64,000 nt of DNA from the NCBI RefSeq assembly GCF_036588685.1, contig NC_086380.1, forward strand, positions 53,965,144 through 54,029,143, in the 5' to 3' direction. Below the pieces are notes generated by a model. That model ran no database searches and was not told the origin of the DNA. It saw only the letters and a list, made by a program, of their open reading frames with translations. Below, piece after piece: positions 1-12,240 of the stretch. The translations under genes and the position numbers were made by a program. The stretch comes from Mytilus trossulus. Its lineage: Eukaryota > Mollusca > Bivalvia > Mytilida > Mytilidae. Position 1 is the first letter of the stretch. Each line of letters opens with the position of its first letter.

Positions 1-780
1 CAATTCATATATCTGAATGACTAGTCGTTAACTTATAATTTAAGTCTTTAAGGAATTAGATATTCTGATAATTCATCACCACTTGTCAGTTATAAATGAT
101 TTCGGAAATTATCATTTTTAAATAATGAATTTTCTAGACGATTTAGTTCCGGATATTTTCTTGCATAATTAATGGTTGAAGAACACCCTGAAATTAATTT
201 GGGCGAATTTCAAAGTTGATTATAATGGTTTGGTAAAAAAAAACTGGTGATTTTATTTTTGCATCTCAAAAACAGATGGTTCTTATCATTATGAGCTTGA
301 TAAATAGTAGAAACAATTAAATCTAAGTTGTAGAGCCGTTTAGCTGCCCAATACAATATCCTTAACATATCGTTGTATGTAGCATTGAAACTCAGTTATC
401 GATTTTTTTAAATCTTATTTTGCCTTCTTTTATTTTTGCTATAAGTTTTTAAGTCCTGGCAAGATCAGAAAAAAAAATTTGCTCAAGACTCCAGAAAAAA
501 AGGAATATACTGAAACTGAAATTCAGAAAATAACCCCTATATCAGAATTCAAAACTTCCTCTTGGCGACTTTCAGTTTAACAAATGATAGATAATTGATT
601 CATGATTCAAATGCTATATTCAGATACAGGATATCTTATTTTTAACAATTCTAGAATTCAGATGAAAAAGAATTTTCTTTAAATTGACCCGGATTTGGAT
701 GGATATCCTAGTCATGAACTAACAGCAACATTCAGATAAAAATATACAAACATTAGAAGTGAAAGTTTGGTAATATTACT
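1..780. other. AT-rich non-coding DNA, nothing recognised
   Basis: No reading frame with coding character, no RNA gene and no clear repeat was seen. The stretch is upstream of the CUB-domain gene that begins at 2,051 and could hold distal regulatory DNA, but no specific signal supports that. Confidence 0.5.
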
Positions 781-782
781 CA

Positions 783-1240
783 TAGAAATAATAAGATGTG
801 GTATATATGCAATTAGACAACTCTCAATCTAATTAACAAATTGTAAAAAAAACCTACCATAGGTCAAAGTATGGCATTGAATACGGAGCTTTTGCTCACA
901 CCGAACATGAAGCTATACAATAATTGTCCCAACTTATCTTTTTATATATAGATATAAACAAAATGTGGTATGAGTGCCAATGAGACAACTTTCCATCCAA
1001 GTAACAATTTATAAAAGTAAACCATTATAGTTCAAGACACAACCTTCAACATGGAGCCTTGGCTCACACTGAACAGCAAGCTATAGAGGGCCAACAAAAA
1101 TACTAGTTTTAAACGATTCAGAGAGGATTACCAACGGTCTGATCTATAAAAACTTATTATGACCCTTATCAACAAACGACAAACACTGACTAAAAGCCTT
1201 CTGACTTAGGTCAGGTGAATACACATGCAGTGGGTTTAAC
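783..1240 (+). repeat. Two diverged copies of mussel dispersed repeat alpha
   Basis: Two head-to-tail diverged copies (about 783-930 and 955-1,240) of the family recognised by gatgtggtatg followed by gccaatgagacaact and a later ggccttcaacaatgagc block. Other copies lie at 3,500-3,672, 9,866-10,025 and 14,630-14,880 on the same strand, and inverted at 3,290-3,420, 18,393-18,606, 32,565-32,665 and 32,868-32,980. I know this family as common in Mytilus; its class is not clear from sequence. Confidence 0.7.
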
Positions 1241-1402
1241 AAATCATCAATAAACTCAGGATATGAAAATCGAATATTTTGAATAAACACGATCATACTA
1301 AATATATTCACTCAAGAGTATAAGTAGGGTTTTGACCTTTGTCGAATAAATCACAAGATGTTTGTTTGTGGTCTCTTTCAATACATTAATTTTGTAACCT
1401 AA

Positions 1403-1560
1403 TTGTTATCAAAGGTACAAGGCTTATAATTTGTTACGCCAGACGCGCGTTTTGTCCACATAGGACTTATCAGTGACGCTCAGATTAAAAAAAGTTAAAA
1501 ATCCAAACAAGTATAAAGTTGAAGAGCCTTGAGGACCAAAAAACAAATAAAAATGTGCCA
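1403..1560 (-). repeat. Short repeat with degenerate hammerhead motif, copy 1
   Basis: About 160-bp repeat, - strand sense, sharing its whole length with 4,797-4,966 and 15,671-15,845. Read on the - strand, positions 1,479-1,436 form a hammerhead layout: stem I (GCGTCA/TGGCGT), core CTGATAA, stem II GTCC/GGAC with a TATGT loop, then AAAA where GAAA is required, and stem III CGCGCG. Two core positions are mutated (G8 to A, first G of GAAA to A), so self-cleavage is not expected. Confidence 0.75.
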
Positions 1561-1590
1561 ATATACCTATTATATATATATCAATATTAC

Positions 1591-1682
1591 CACACTAACA
1601 ACAAGAGGAAATGACACTTACAACAAGAGGAAAACACACTAACAGCAAGAAGAAAACACACTAACAACAAGAGGAAAACAAC
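1591..1682. repeat. Minisatellite, ~22-bp unit, about 4 copies
   Basis: Tandem copies of an acaacaagaggaaaacacact-like unit with minor variation, ending about 370 bp before the CUB-gene start codon. Purine-rich on the + strand. No function is visible. Confidence 0.8.
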
Positions 1683-2050
1683 AGAACGACATTGTTCTTT
1701 ATATAATCAGCGTTTTTCCTTAAACATAATGTCCTAGTACATTTGAATAATGCCTTCCTTTTCAGATTTTAGTCCTGATATGAGATCCAGAAACACCTTA
1801 ATCTAATAGATATAAAAATCGCAGTCTACATTCCGCCTCTTCATAAACAAAGGTGCTCTGTAATATAATATGTAACAAATATAAATTTTACCACGAACAT
1901 ATTTGTCACAGGATATATCCCTTCCATCTGACGGAAATAACTCAGCTAAGTTTAAAGTGTACTTTAAGTAGTGTGCTTGAAATTTCATGATACAATGTGA
2001 GGGAGAGATGATATGAATGTTTACTGAGATTTTTACATTTGGATTTAAAA

Positions 2051-2207
2051 ATGATTCTTACATTATCTCTCGTTGTTTTTCTTCACGAAGTCTTGGGTAA
2101 TATTTATCTATTATTTTTATTTGGAATTAACATACTTGCCAGTGAATTCTTTATGGATTACCTGTAAACTTGCCATAAATAAAATGTTTTTATAATACAA
2201 AAAAACA

Positions 2208-2297
<90 letters not shown>

Positions 2298-5200
2298 CGG
2301 TTAAAGATGTTAAATGCAGCCAATCTTATTCGTGAAGTAGATCGATGCCTTGTATAACACCGAAAAGGATTATAGATTAAGACAACAGTAGTATACCGAT
2401 GTTTAAAAGTCAGAAATCGATTGAGAGGATGCAAATCCGCGGATTACAAACTGAAACCGAGGAAACATCGACAAACGATAAGACATAACAGATAATCCAA
2501 CCGAAATCATAAAAGAAAAAGAAAATATGAATACATTAATGCTGGATGTAAACATTGGAAGTCAAAACTCCAAAGTGGCGAATATGTGTATTGGTTAACG
2601 AATTTTTTTCGGAGCTACATAACTAAAACTGAGCTACTGACTTAGTTTAAATTGTCAGAGAACATTTTCTTTTATTTTAAGAGAAAATATCTTAAATTTT
2701 AAGGTTCAATTGAGTAACATCTTTTCGAAGAAATATTTCGTTATCGACATTTCATGTGTCGCTTACTGTAAGTCTAGCTCTTGTTAAAATCTTAAAAACT
2801 CATAGAACATTAATGATCTTATTCTTATGTTCAATAGCTGCAGAAGAAATTCTCCGTGATCGCAGTGACATTAAAGTTAAAACACCAAACTACCCAGATA
2901 ACTACCCACATAATACCACCAAGATATGGAGATTTAAACATAACTATGGAGTGTGGAGTGTTTGCATCGATCGATTCTTCCTGGAAAATTCTCTGGATTG
3001 CAGGAAAGATTTCCTGGAAATAATGGAAAACAAGTAAGTTGATATATATACATGATATAGGAAACATCGCAAATATCTGAAAAAATACTTTAACATAGAC
3101 ATGATAGACAAAGAGTAAACAAAAGAAGACCGTCTAATGATGTTCTTTATCATGTCAACTGTCATGTACTTGAATTATCATCGATGAACTTCGAAGTCAT
3201 GAGACTTTGAATCAGTGGTCGTCCCTGGCTCATGTCTGTCATCATTTTTTTTTGGAAAAATATATTGTTATGAATTAGTCCGTTAGTTTTCTCAATTGAA
3301 TTGTTTCATGTCAAGGCCTTTTATAGCAAAATGTACTATACGTACGGGTTTTCTCATTGCTGAATGCCGTACAGTTGGTCATTATGGCAAATTTTCATAA
3401 TATGAACTTTGTTGGCTAGTTGTCTTACTAGTACTTAGTGTTTTTGTGCTATCTTTTTTTTATTCTTGTCTTTCATTTTTGCTTATATGCTTTGTCAATA
3501 TATAAAAGAAGACAATTGGATATTTTTGCCAATGAGACAACTCTCCACAAGCAACCAAATGACACAGACATTAACAACTATATGTCAAAGTATGTTCTTC
3601 AACAATGAGCAAAGCCCATACCCCATAGTCAGCTATAAAAGGCTCCGAAATGACAATGTAAAACAATTTAAGCGATAAAACTAACGGCCTAATTTATGTA
3701 TATACCTTTTTGTGCTTCTTTGTTACATATGCGTTTATAACACAATAATCACTGTTGTACCCCAATTTTTTGACATTTTCACCTATGATGTCAGTTTGTT
3801 TTGTTTACAAATCGTTGTCAATATAATGGAATTTTATGCAACTGTCATACAAGTGAGAAGTTTAGCTAACTATAAACACAGTTTTAATCCACCATTTTCT
3901 TCATAAGAAATGCCTGAACCAAGTCAGGAATATGACATTTGTTATTCAATGTTGTGTTTGAGCCTTTTATTTTTGTCATTTGACTAAGGACTTTTCGTTT
4001 TGAATTTTCCTCGGAGTCCAGTATATTTGTGATTTTACTTTTAACAGTCTATCAAACTACATTATTTTATATTAAGACCACATACCTCAATGCATCTTCA
4101 AGAACATCACCCCTTCCTACCCCAACCTTTAAACTATGGTCAACTTATAAGCGATCATCGCTTCTTTAGGTTGATACAATATAACGTATAGGTCTAAAAT
4201 ATTAAATTTTGAGTCAAATAATGTATCTTGAAAAAATATTTGTACATAGTATTAAAATATATAATACCCGGTATGTTGTTATTATAGGTGCTGCGTGTTG
4301 ATGTCCGTCGTTTCTATATTCTTTGGTTTGTTTTGATTATCTCCCTTCTTTATATTTTTGCCGATTATATTCTAGTCTTTATTTTTGTAAATTATTCTCT
4401 ATTCTGTAAATTCCATCCAGACCTTCACACATGTCTATAAAAAGTTAGTTATGAAATGAGATAAAATTAGTTGGCTTCTATCTTTTCATGATTTTTAAAT
4501 CTTTTTAATGATTTGAATAAAAAGTAGAAAGGAATACTCGTTAGGATGCAACCACTTTTTATTTCTATATTAATTTTGATCTGGTGTATGCACACATCAC
4601 CTTTATCAGTCGATTTATATGTCTTATAGGACCTCTGTAAAGTTTTGTGGAACAAAGTCTAGCGGAAGTCTGTACACATCAAAAGGACCAGAAATACTGC
4701 TTAAGTTTTCATCTGATGGTTCTATGCAGCAGATGGGATTTCATCTTGAAGTTCTTCATTTCGTTACAGAAGGTTAGTTCTTACAATGTATTCGTAGTTA
4801 TCAAAGGTACCAGGATTATAGTTTAGTACGCCAGACGCGCGTTTCGTGTACATATGACTAATCAGTGATGCTCAGATCAAAATAGTTATAAAGCCAAACA
4901 AGTATAAAGTTGTAGACCATTAAGGACCCAAAAGTTCCAAAAAATTGTGCCAAGTACTGCTTAAGTAGTCTATGTATGTGATATGAAAGTCCTTAGTATT
5001 TCGAATAATTCATTTAAATTTGTGGGTTTTTTTTGATAAATAAATTGCATTTTTTATTTGGAAATGATTATGTCAGTAAAGTACAAGCTTATCTACAGCT
5101 ATATTGTATTTGCCTCGTACTTTTTTTACTACTAAGATGTTTGCATAAAATCTTTGTCTGTCTACTAGTATATGATTCTTTGGTATATGCATGTTCACAT

Positions 5201-7486
5201 GCAAAAAAGTAGGCTTTTAACGGGATCTTATGGTTATAGTTGCGCAAGTATTGAAAACACCTCATTTGCATTCTGTAAAAGAGAAACCAATGATGCCAAA
5301 GGAATTTTCAAACTCATCAGTCGAAAACGAAATGACAATGCAATGATGGCAAAAAAACGAAATGACTTTACAATGAAGGCAAAAAGCGAAATGACAATGC
5401 AATGATGACAGAAAAACGAAATAACTTTACAATGATGGCAAAAAACGAAATGACAATGCAATAATGGCAAAAAACGAAATGACAATGCAATGATGGCAAA
5501 AAAAGAAAAAGACCAAAAGTATGTAAGCTTATGTAAAGAAGAATACAGAAAGTTCTCTTTTTTTGTCGTTTTCGTCCAACTGTCAAACATTTCTTCATGT
5601 TTATATTTCATTTTATTGAAGGTGATATAGAAAAGACAATTAATGACAGAGAAAGAAAGAGAGGTAAGTTGTCATAACTTCTCGATAAAAAAAAACCCAG
5701 ATACATCTCAAATCAGATGGTATATTTTATAACAACACGTTATTTAATTCTGCGTTCATAAACTAAAGAATTATTTAGACATGTTAGAAGCTAAGATTCT
5801 TAACCTTGAGAAATTAACAAGCATCTTTTTTATTAACATTCAGTGTTTACAACGTAATTGTATTGTAAAAATATTTCAATGAACGTTATTTATCTGAAAC
5901 AATATTTGAAAAAATATTATGTATAATAACCGAAACATTTGAAAATCTACATGGTCAAAAAAGACATAAAATATTAACCCTTAGTTTCTTAATGATTTCT
6001 AAGTTTATAGACGGACAATTAAAGAAGAAATGTTTGTTATAAAAGAGGGACGAAAGATACCAAAGGGCAATCAAACTCAAATATCTAAAACAAACTGACA
6101 CAAACACATGACACAACATAGAAAACTAAAGAATAAACAACACAAACCCCACCAAAAATATATATATATATATTATTAAGTAAATGGTTACAAATTATGT
6201 CCATACCGAAGTGTTGGGAATATGGCAGTTGTCATTAAATAATCCGTTTCTATAGCTAATTTTGTATATTAGCGTTTATATTTGTAGCAGTCCAGTGTGT
6301 CTGATGCTTCTTTGGTTTCCTCTTAAATTTTATAGTTGAAGTGTTTTCACCAGGTTTAATCCACCATTGTCTACATAAGAAAAAAATGCCTGTACCAAGA
6401 CAGGAAAATTGTTATTGTCCATTCGTTTGATGTGTTTGAGCTTTTGATTTTGACATTTGATTAGGCACTGTCCATTTTGAACTTTCCTCGATGTTAAGTA
6501 TTTTTTTGATTTTACTTTTTTGCTTACTAGATTTGTTTAAGTTAAATCTATTTATAACCATTGGACAGAAGTATACTAATGTTGCCTTTAATGACAACAA
6601 AATACCTGAGAGGGTGAACTGCAACACAGATTTTAATGTGATGTTCGTCAATTTTGTTTATTCACCATTTTTATCGTAGACGTCATTGAAAATTGCATCA
6701 TCTATATTCTCAAGTGTTATTTGCAATATGAAACTAAATAGACAATGTAATGTTCTTGAACGAAAAGATTGAGTTAATTTTCATTCCTTGATATCAAAAA
6801 TGGTTTTTATATTTGATAAATGATTAAATGTTAAAAAAAAACCTCAACTAAGTAATATTGGCATAAAATCAGAAATCAATGACTGAGTTATCAAATAACA
6901 GATACTTTAGGCACAGTTGTTATCAATTCGTTTGATTTGTTTGAGCTTTTAATTTTGTGATTTACTTAGGAACTTTCCGTTTAGAGTTTTCCTCAGATTT
7001 CTGTATTTTTGTAGTTTTACTTTTTGACTTCCCCATCCTGCATATTAATCACTTTAATCACAAGTGTTTTAATGATGAAAATGTCACCAAAAGGTTCACC
7101 AATTGATCATAACTACCTCATGAGTACCAACATTGCATATTTTCCGACAAATTGTGTTATTGGTTATATTTTCGGCTTAATTTATTCCAGCTGCTAGAGC
7201 TAATGTGACGAAGTACGTGGAAGGGAAGCTAACGGACTCCGTGTTGTTCCTAACACTGGTCAGTTTGCTAGGCCTTGCACTGGTCAGCCTTATTCTGTTG
7301 ATCGTCTACTACATTGTAAATATCAACAGAAAGAACCGTCGACAGAACAGCAACTACAACAGGAACGTTGTATTTCAGACACCAATCATAGCGACAAAAA
7401 GCAGACGATACAGCAAGTCAAACTCTCGCGATGATTCAAAAGCGGAAGCAAACAGAGACAACAGGACTCCAACAAGATATGTGTAA
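2051..7486 (+). CDS. CUB-domain single-pass membrane protein, 5 coding exons, 240 aa
   Basis: Exons 2051-2096, 2838-3033, 4630-4772, 5622-5663 and 7191-7486 join to 723 nt. All introns are GT-AG, with consensus donors such as gtaagt at 3034 and 5664, and every phase matches. Exon 1 is a signal peptide (MILTLSLVVFLHEVLG). Residues 31-128 are a CUB domain: TPNYPDNYP at 31-39, W46, C70, DFLEI 73-77, FCG 86-88, GF 117-118. The usual first disulfide pair is absent (K44 sits where the second Cys is expected); C58 is extra. A polybasic RERKR (138-142) precedes sequon NVT (147), then a transmembrane helix at about 160-186 and a basic, Ser/Asn-rich cytoplasmic tail without a known domain. Exon 2 has a tandem acceptor (2837 or 2843) that adds or drops two Ala. 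CUB domains bind protein or glycan ligands outside the cell; the ligand here is unknown. An AATAAA lies far downstream at 8,847. Confidence 0.88.
2208..2296. repeat. (AAT)n microsatellite, ~30 units
   Basis: Nearly pure AAT array in intron 1 of the CUB gene. In one frame of the - strand it reads as polyleucine, which is not a gene. Likely length-polymorphic. Confidence 0.97.
3290..3672. repeat. Two alpha-repeat copies in opposite orientation
   Basis: An inverted alpha copy (about 3,290-3,420, - strand) is followed by a forward copy (3,500-3,672) with the gccaatgagacaact core. Both lie in intron 2 of the CUB gene. Translation across them gives only short meaningless frames. Confidence 0.65.
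3725..4045 (+). repeat. Mussel dispersed repeat beta, copy
   Basis: Recognised by gatgtcagtttgttttg, then ataatggaattt, then aatgcctgaaccaagtcagg, then ttttgaattttcctcgg. Related pieces lie at 6,335-6,520, 6,915-7,025 and 22,195-22,470 (+), and at 8,396-8,500, 13,235-13,420 and 19,310-19,480 (-). It looks like the 3' end of a retroelement, but no coding region is attached to any copy here. Confidence 0.65.
4797..4966 (-). repeat. Short repeat with degenerate hammerhead motif, copy 2
   Basis: Inside intron 3 of the CUB gene, antisense to it. On the - strand (4,871-4,828) the motif has core CTGATTA (G8 to T), an imperfect stem II (GTCA/ACAC), an intact GAAA, stem III CGCGCG and stem I partner TGGCGT. 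The mutated G8 and the broken stem II make activity unlikely. Confidence 0.75.
5325..5505. repeat. Minisatellite, ~28-bp unit, about 6 copies
   Basis: Units of the type aacgaaatgacaatgcaatg plus atggcaaaa, alternating with a variant containing actttacaatg. It lies in intron 3 of the CUB gene, about 115 bp upstream of exon 4. Open frames through it are translations of the repeat, not genes. Confidence 0.9.
6041..6160 (-). mobile_element. Solo fragment of a Naiad-type 3' UTR
   Basis: The run from aaaagagggacgaaagatac to accccaccaaaaa matches the 3' untranslated end of the Naiad elements at 53,513-53,690 and 56,877-57,040. It is in intron 4 of the CUB gene, antisense to it. Only the 3' end is present, as expected for a 5'-truncated insertion. 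Confidence 0.8.
6335..7025 (+). repeat. Two beta-repeat pieces
   Basis: Copies at about 6,335-6,520 and 6,915-7,025 of the family recognised by tttgatgtgtttgagctttt and ttttcctcg. Both are in intron 4 of the CUB gene. Confidence 0.6.
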
Positions 7487-9865
7487 TGAGTAAAAACAAC
7501 CACTCACGTGTATGGTTTGATTTAACTCAGAGCACCGAAAGTAAAATGCCACTAGACGTTTTATTTCATGACGGCGAAAATTACTACACCAATCAGTGCT
7601 TTATTTCTTTGAACATTTGAACCAAATAGATTGATAAATAGATGAATAATTGGTTCTTAAAACATGTGATGACAATGTTTGGATTATTTGTTTCTAGGAA
7701 TCTATGGTGCCATTTAATGGAATATTTGTTTCTTTTTGTTATGTTCCTTTAATACAAATGCACGATATATCTTGATATCAAAGAACATTATTTCTATATG
7801 ATTGATTGATTGATTGGTGTTTAACATTACTTTCAGCACAATTGGCTCTATTGGAAAATATCAGTAAAAACTACCAAACCTACGCTTTATAGCCGACAAT
7901 TCTATTCAATGAAGGTTGAAAGTGAACGCACCAGAACCCTGGGAAGCGGCATTCATTTTTTCTACAGAAAAAATATTCATGTATAACAAGAAAATGAGAT
8001 ACTATCTTTGTAATCATACATCATTACATGCGTTGCTTGTTTTTTGTTATAGTTAGATATACACAAATTTATAACATTGGTTGCAATGAAATGTTGTGAT
8101 TTCCGAGTCGAATAATAACCACACTTCACTTGTGAAATGAATCAGTTTCCTCCTTAATTGTCACACAGTAGTAGGTAATGCCAGAACAAGAACACGCAGA
8201 AAGAGAATAATATTAAGAATGACCAAACTACACATTAATTAACGCTTGTTCGTTATAGCCTTTATAGATATAGTTGGCAAAACCTTTCGAAATGTTTGGT
8301 CCTCAATGCTTTTCAGTTTTGTTCTTAATTTGATTTTTGTATACGAGAGTCACTTGTGAGACTTTCTTATGTGTTTTGCGGTAGATGAAAACAGTAAAAA
8401 TTAAAAAAAAAAATACCGAACTCCGAGGAATATTAAAAACGAAAAATAACTAATCAAATGGCAATTCAAAAGCTCCAGCACATCAAACAAATTGAAAACA
8501 ACTCACATTTTACATTACCTTGTGTACACAATTTTAAAACAGGTATCTATAATATAGTTTATTACCGTCGTACAGTGTTAATATGTTTGTAAGGTGTGTC
8601 TTCATTTTACTAGCCAATGAAAACATTAACTGTTTACTTCTTGTCCATACATCTTGTTTCGCCTACAAGTAATGGCATGCGATGTAAATCTTTTTTTTTG
8701 TCAACAGTTTCTATGTTAGATAATAATAACCTCAATCAGCTACCCTGTGATCTTGACAATTTTTTAGTAAATCCTGTTTATGATTTTTATATTTGTAAGT
8801 GTGGTCTCCCTCGTTTCGTGTAATATACATTTGCTTCGGATTATTCAATAAACTCTGTCTTTTCGAGTCGGTGTATTCTTGTTAATGTTCCCCTGTTACA
8901 TACAGATATCTCATTTACCCTTGTTCAGATTCAAACATGAAGGACAGGAAGAACTCTTTTTATCGTTTACAGTATCTTATTTATCATATTTTTTCAAAGT
9001 TTGGTAAAAATGAAATTGACGCAAAATTGCTTTCGTCCATAACATTTGAATGTAAAAATGGTGATATAAGTTATGTGTTTTGTGAAAGAACATTTCAATA
9101 TTGTAAAAAAAAGTAATATGCAAAGGTCTGAAGTAAATTCTATCACATTTTTTCTCTGTGTAATATATTTTGTAGTTTATTTTTATAAACGAATGTATGA
9201 ATTATGATTCAATAAATGTATATATATATTTGTTGTTGCTAAAAATTTGTCACTAATTATACACATTATAGAATATGGGCATAAGAAAAAATAGTCAATT
9301 TCATCTCAAATACAGAACTCGCCGGAACCGTTCACCGAAGTTCCGATGTAGGAATAAAACCACTAATTTACTGCCTCTTTAATTTCGAATAATAAACAAT
9401 GCAATTGCAAGCATTAGTATATACTTGTCTATTGTTCAAATATATAGTGGCAGCTGAATTCGCTGTCAAACTATACCTTATCCTGAACTGTGCTAAAAAT
9501 TCAACAGAATTAAGTTTGTTATAGAAAACTGGTCCTTCTGATCTGATCAACTGTGCAAATAAACATGCATTCCTATCGTCATTTCATAATAATGGTAGTT
9601 TCAAAGACTAACACAAGTCCTTGCACTTTTATATAATACCAATATTGGCAAGTAAATATTTTGCTCTTAAACAAAGTTACTGCTAAATGAAGGAACTTTT
9701 TTGTTAAAATTATGTTCCACATATGTACTTTCTTGTATGTATTTTGGGACCTAGCACGAATTTGTAGTTCTATACCTATGAAAATATTGCGTTGCAATGA
9801 GATGATTAAATTTACCACGATATGTTAAAGTGAAAAAGTATTATATATATATATATATATAGAGA
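7487..9865. other. 3' flank of CUB gene and intergenic DNA
   Basis: Probable 3' UTR followed by AT-rich DNA. The first canonical AATAAA noticed is at 8,847-8,852, another lies near 9,210. An inverted beta-repeat fragment sits at 8,396-8,500. No supported gene; the short frames here (for example 8,617-8,823) have no recognisable domain or splice context. Confidence 0.5.
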
Positions 9866-10025
9866 AAAAGAAGATGTGGTATGATCGCCAATGAGACAAC
9901 TCTCCGCAAGAGACCAAAATGACTCAGAGAAATTAACAACTATAGGTCAACTTACGGCCTTCAACAATGAGCATAGACCATACCACATAGTTAGCTATAA
10001 AAGGCCCCGAAATGACAATTTAATT
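9866..10025 (+). repeat. Repeat alpha, well-preserved copy
   Basis: Begins after a (TA)n run at 9,841-9,860 with gaagatgtggtatgatcgcc and ends near ggccccgaaatgacaattta. This is the cleanest copy of the family in the window. Confidence 0.8.
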
Positions 10026-10184
10026 AGGTTTTTGATTTTTTTCTTAAAGAAATTGTGTGCCAAAGTTGTAAATAGCACTTATCCTTAAGCACCAATATAA
10101 GTATATAATTTGTTAAGTACGTCCAACGAATGTTTGACACTCTAAAAGCTATCAATTCCACTATTTTTGTAGACCTTTTTGTAG

Positions 10185-10436
10185 CAGCCTCTGGTCTTTG
10201 TTAGTCTTGTATTATTTTAATTTTAGTTTCTTGTGTACAATTTGGAAATTAGTTTGGCGTTCATTATCACTGAACTAGTATATATTTGTTTAGGGGCCAG
10301 CTGAAAGACGCCTCCGGGTGCGGGAATTTCTCGTTACATTGAAGACCTGTTGGTGACCTTCTGCTGTTGTTTTTTCTATGGTCGGGTTGATGTCTCTTTG
10401 ATACATTCCCCATTTCCATTCTCAATTTTACTTTAA
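10185..10436 (+). repeat. Mussel dispersed repeat gamma, copy 1
   Basis: Recognised by ggggccagctgaaagacgcc and gaagacctgttggtgacctt, ending acattccccatttcc. A second copy lies at 43,392-43,640, same strand. I know this family as abundant in mussel transcripts, probably a retroelement 3' end. It ends 35 bp before the inverted repeat that abuts the truncated Naiad. Confidence 0.75.
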
Positions 10437-10470
10437 AAAAAATATATAATACCAGGTTTTCGATTTACCA

Positions 10471-10513
10471 ATTAATCTAAACTGTCAATTAAGAATAGAC
10501 AGTTTAGATTAAT
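10471..10513. repeat. Perfect 16-bp inverted repeat at the Naiad 5' junction
   Basis: Arms attaatctaaactgtc (10,471-10,486) and gacagtttagattaat (10,498-10,513), loop of 11 nt. The right arm ends where homology to the full-length Naiad starts (aatgggtcc). Confidence 0.95.
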
Positions 10514-12240
10514 GGGTCCATCAATGCCCATGCTACGTCAATCTTCAAAGACCCAAATGTTGCTAAACACCTATCCGACCTCCATGATAAATATGTTGTT
10601 GTCCCCGCAGACAAAGCCCCAAATAACATCGTTTTTGTCTGTAAAAGTCATTACATTAATTGCTTGATAAACGAATTAGGTATAGACAATTCTCTTGGAA
10701 ACTCAACATATACCTTCACAACACTTACCAAAGAGGAAATCCTGGATAATCATTGGTCTGTTCCTTGTTCCTTTGGTATTTCAACCAAAGATGAAGAACT
10801 GGATCTTCCATCACTGTATTGGATACCTAAACTACATAAGTGTCCTTACAAACAACAGTATATTGCTGGGTCATCCAAGTACTACACGAAACCCCTTTCT
10901 AAATTATTAACATCTATTTTATCAGCAATCAAAGACGGGCTTAAAAGTTATTGTGAAACTGCCTATTCTAGAGGTGGCGTGAATCAGATGTGGATACTTA
11001 AAAATTCCAAAGATCTTTTAGAGTACATACAATCTAACTCTCTTTCATCTTGTAACAGTATTAAAACATTTGACTTTTCTACTCTTTACACAAGTATTCC
11101 ACATTCCAAACTAAAAGACAAATTAAAAGAGTTGGTATTACTTTGCTTCATAAAAAAGAATGACCAACGTAGATACAAGTATCTTGTCTTAGGGAGGGAT
11201 AAATCCTACTTTGTAAAGAATCACTCTGATTTAAACCAAAAATTCACTGAAATCGATATTATCAAGACGCTTGATTTCTTGATTGACAACATATTTGTTA
11301 CGTTCGGAGTACGTGTTTTTCAACAGACTGTCGGCATCCCAGTGGGAACAAACTGTGCCCCTCTACTTGCTGACTTGGTTCTTTATTATTATGAGGCTGA
11401 CTTCAAGAAGGAACTTCTTAAGAAGAAAGATAAGAAGTTAGCAAATCCTTTAACTCTACTTTCCGCTATATAGATGACGTTCTTTCACTAAACAATTCAA
11501 AATTTGGTGACTATGTGGAACGCATCTATCCCATCGAATTTGAGATAAAGGATACTTCAGAAACAGTTAAGTCGGCTTCATATCTTGACTTACATGTAGA
11601 AATTGACAATGAGGGTCGGTTGAAGACAAAACTTTACGGCAAAAGAGATGATTTCAGCTTTCCAATTGTGAACTTTACATTTCTAAGTAGCAACATTTCA
11701 GCAGCACCTGCATACGGGGTATATATCTCCCAATTGATACGATATTCCCGTGTTTGCATTTCCGATCATGATTTTCTTGATAGAGGATTACTGCTCACAA
11801 GAAAGCTATTAAACCAAGAGTTCCAAATGGTGAAGTTGAAATCATCCCTTCGTAAATTTTACGGACGCCATCACGAGTTGGTTGACCGTTATGGAATAAC
11901 CGTTTCACAAATAATATCGGATATGTTCCTTACGTCGTAACTACAATCTCCTTCCCTTTCATGAATTTGACCTACCGAATTAGACTATTTACCGGATTTG
12001 TAATCACATAAGCAACACGACGGGTGCCGCATGTGGAGCAGGATTTGCTTACCCTTCTGGAGCACCTGAGATCACCCCTAGTTTTTGGTGGGGTTCGTGT
12101 TGTTTACTCTTTAGTTTTCTATGTTGTGTCATGTGTACTATTGTTTTTCTGTTTGTCTTTTTCATTTTTAGCCATGGCGTTGTCAGTTTGTTTTAGATAT
12201 ATGAGTTTGACTGTCCCTTTGGTATCTTTCGTCCTCTTTT
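10511..12240 (+). pseudogene. 5'-truncated, frameshifted Naiad (Penelope-like) retroelement
   Basis: Homologous to residues ~520-993 of the full-length element at 53,812-56,793. The frame is open from 10,511 (Asn-Gly-Ser-Ile) through reverse-transcriptase motifs FDFSTLYTSIPH and GIPVGTNCAPLL. A 1-nt deletion at about 11,443 (gcaaatcc for gcaatatcc) shifts the frame just before the catalytic YIDD, causing a stop at 11,471. The right frame resumes through YIDD and the thumb to 11,940. A ~300-bp 3' UTR follows, ending in cctcttttag. The endonuclease and CxC regions are missing, so the copy is dead. Confidence 0.93.

Noticed and set aside
2117-2434. 105-codon frame with a long leucine run on the - strand
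   Set aside because: Translation of the (AAT)n microsatellite in intron 1.
5308-5330. Possible further hammerhead core (ctgatgag on the - strand near gaaaat)
   Set aside because: The spacing leaves no room for stem II and loop, and no stem III or cleavage triplet follows.
5234-5611. 125-codon - strand frame rich in FRFLP repeats
   Set aside because: Translation of the 28-bp minisatellite; it overlaps intron 3 of the CUB gene.
8617-8823. 68-codon + strand frame downstream of the CUB gene
   Set aside because: No recognisable domain, AT-rich composition and no supporting splice or start context.
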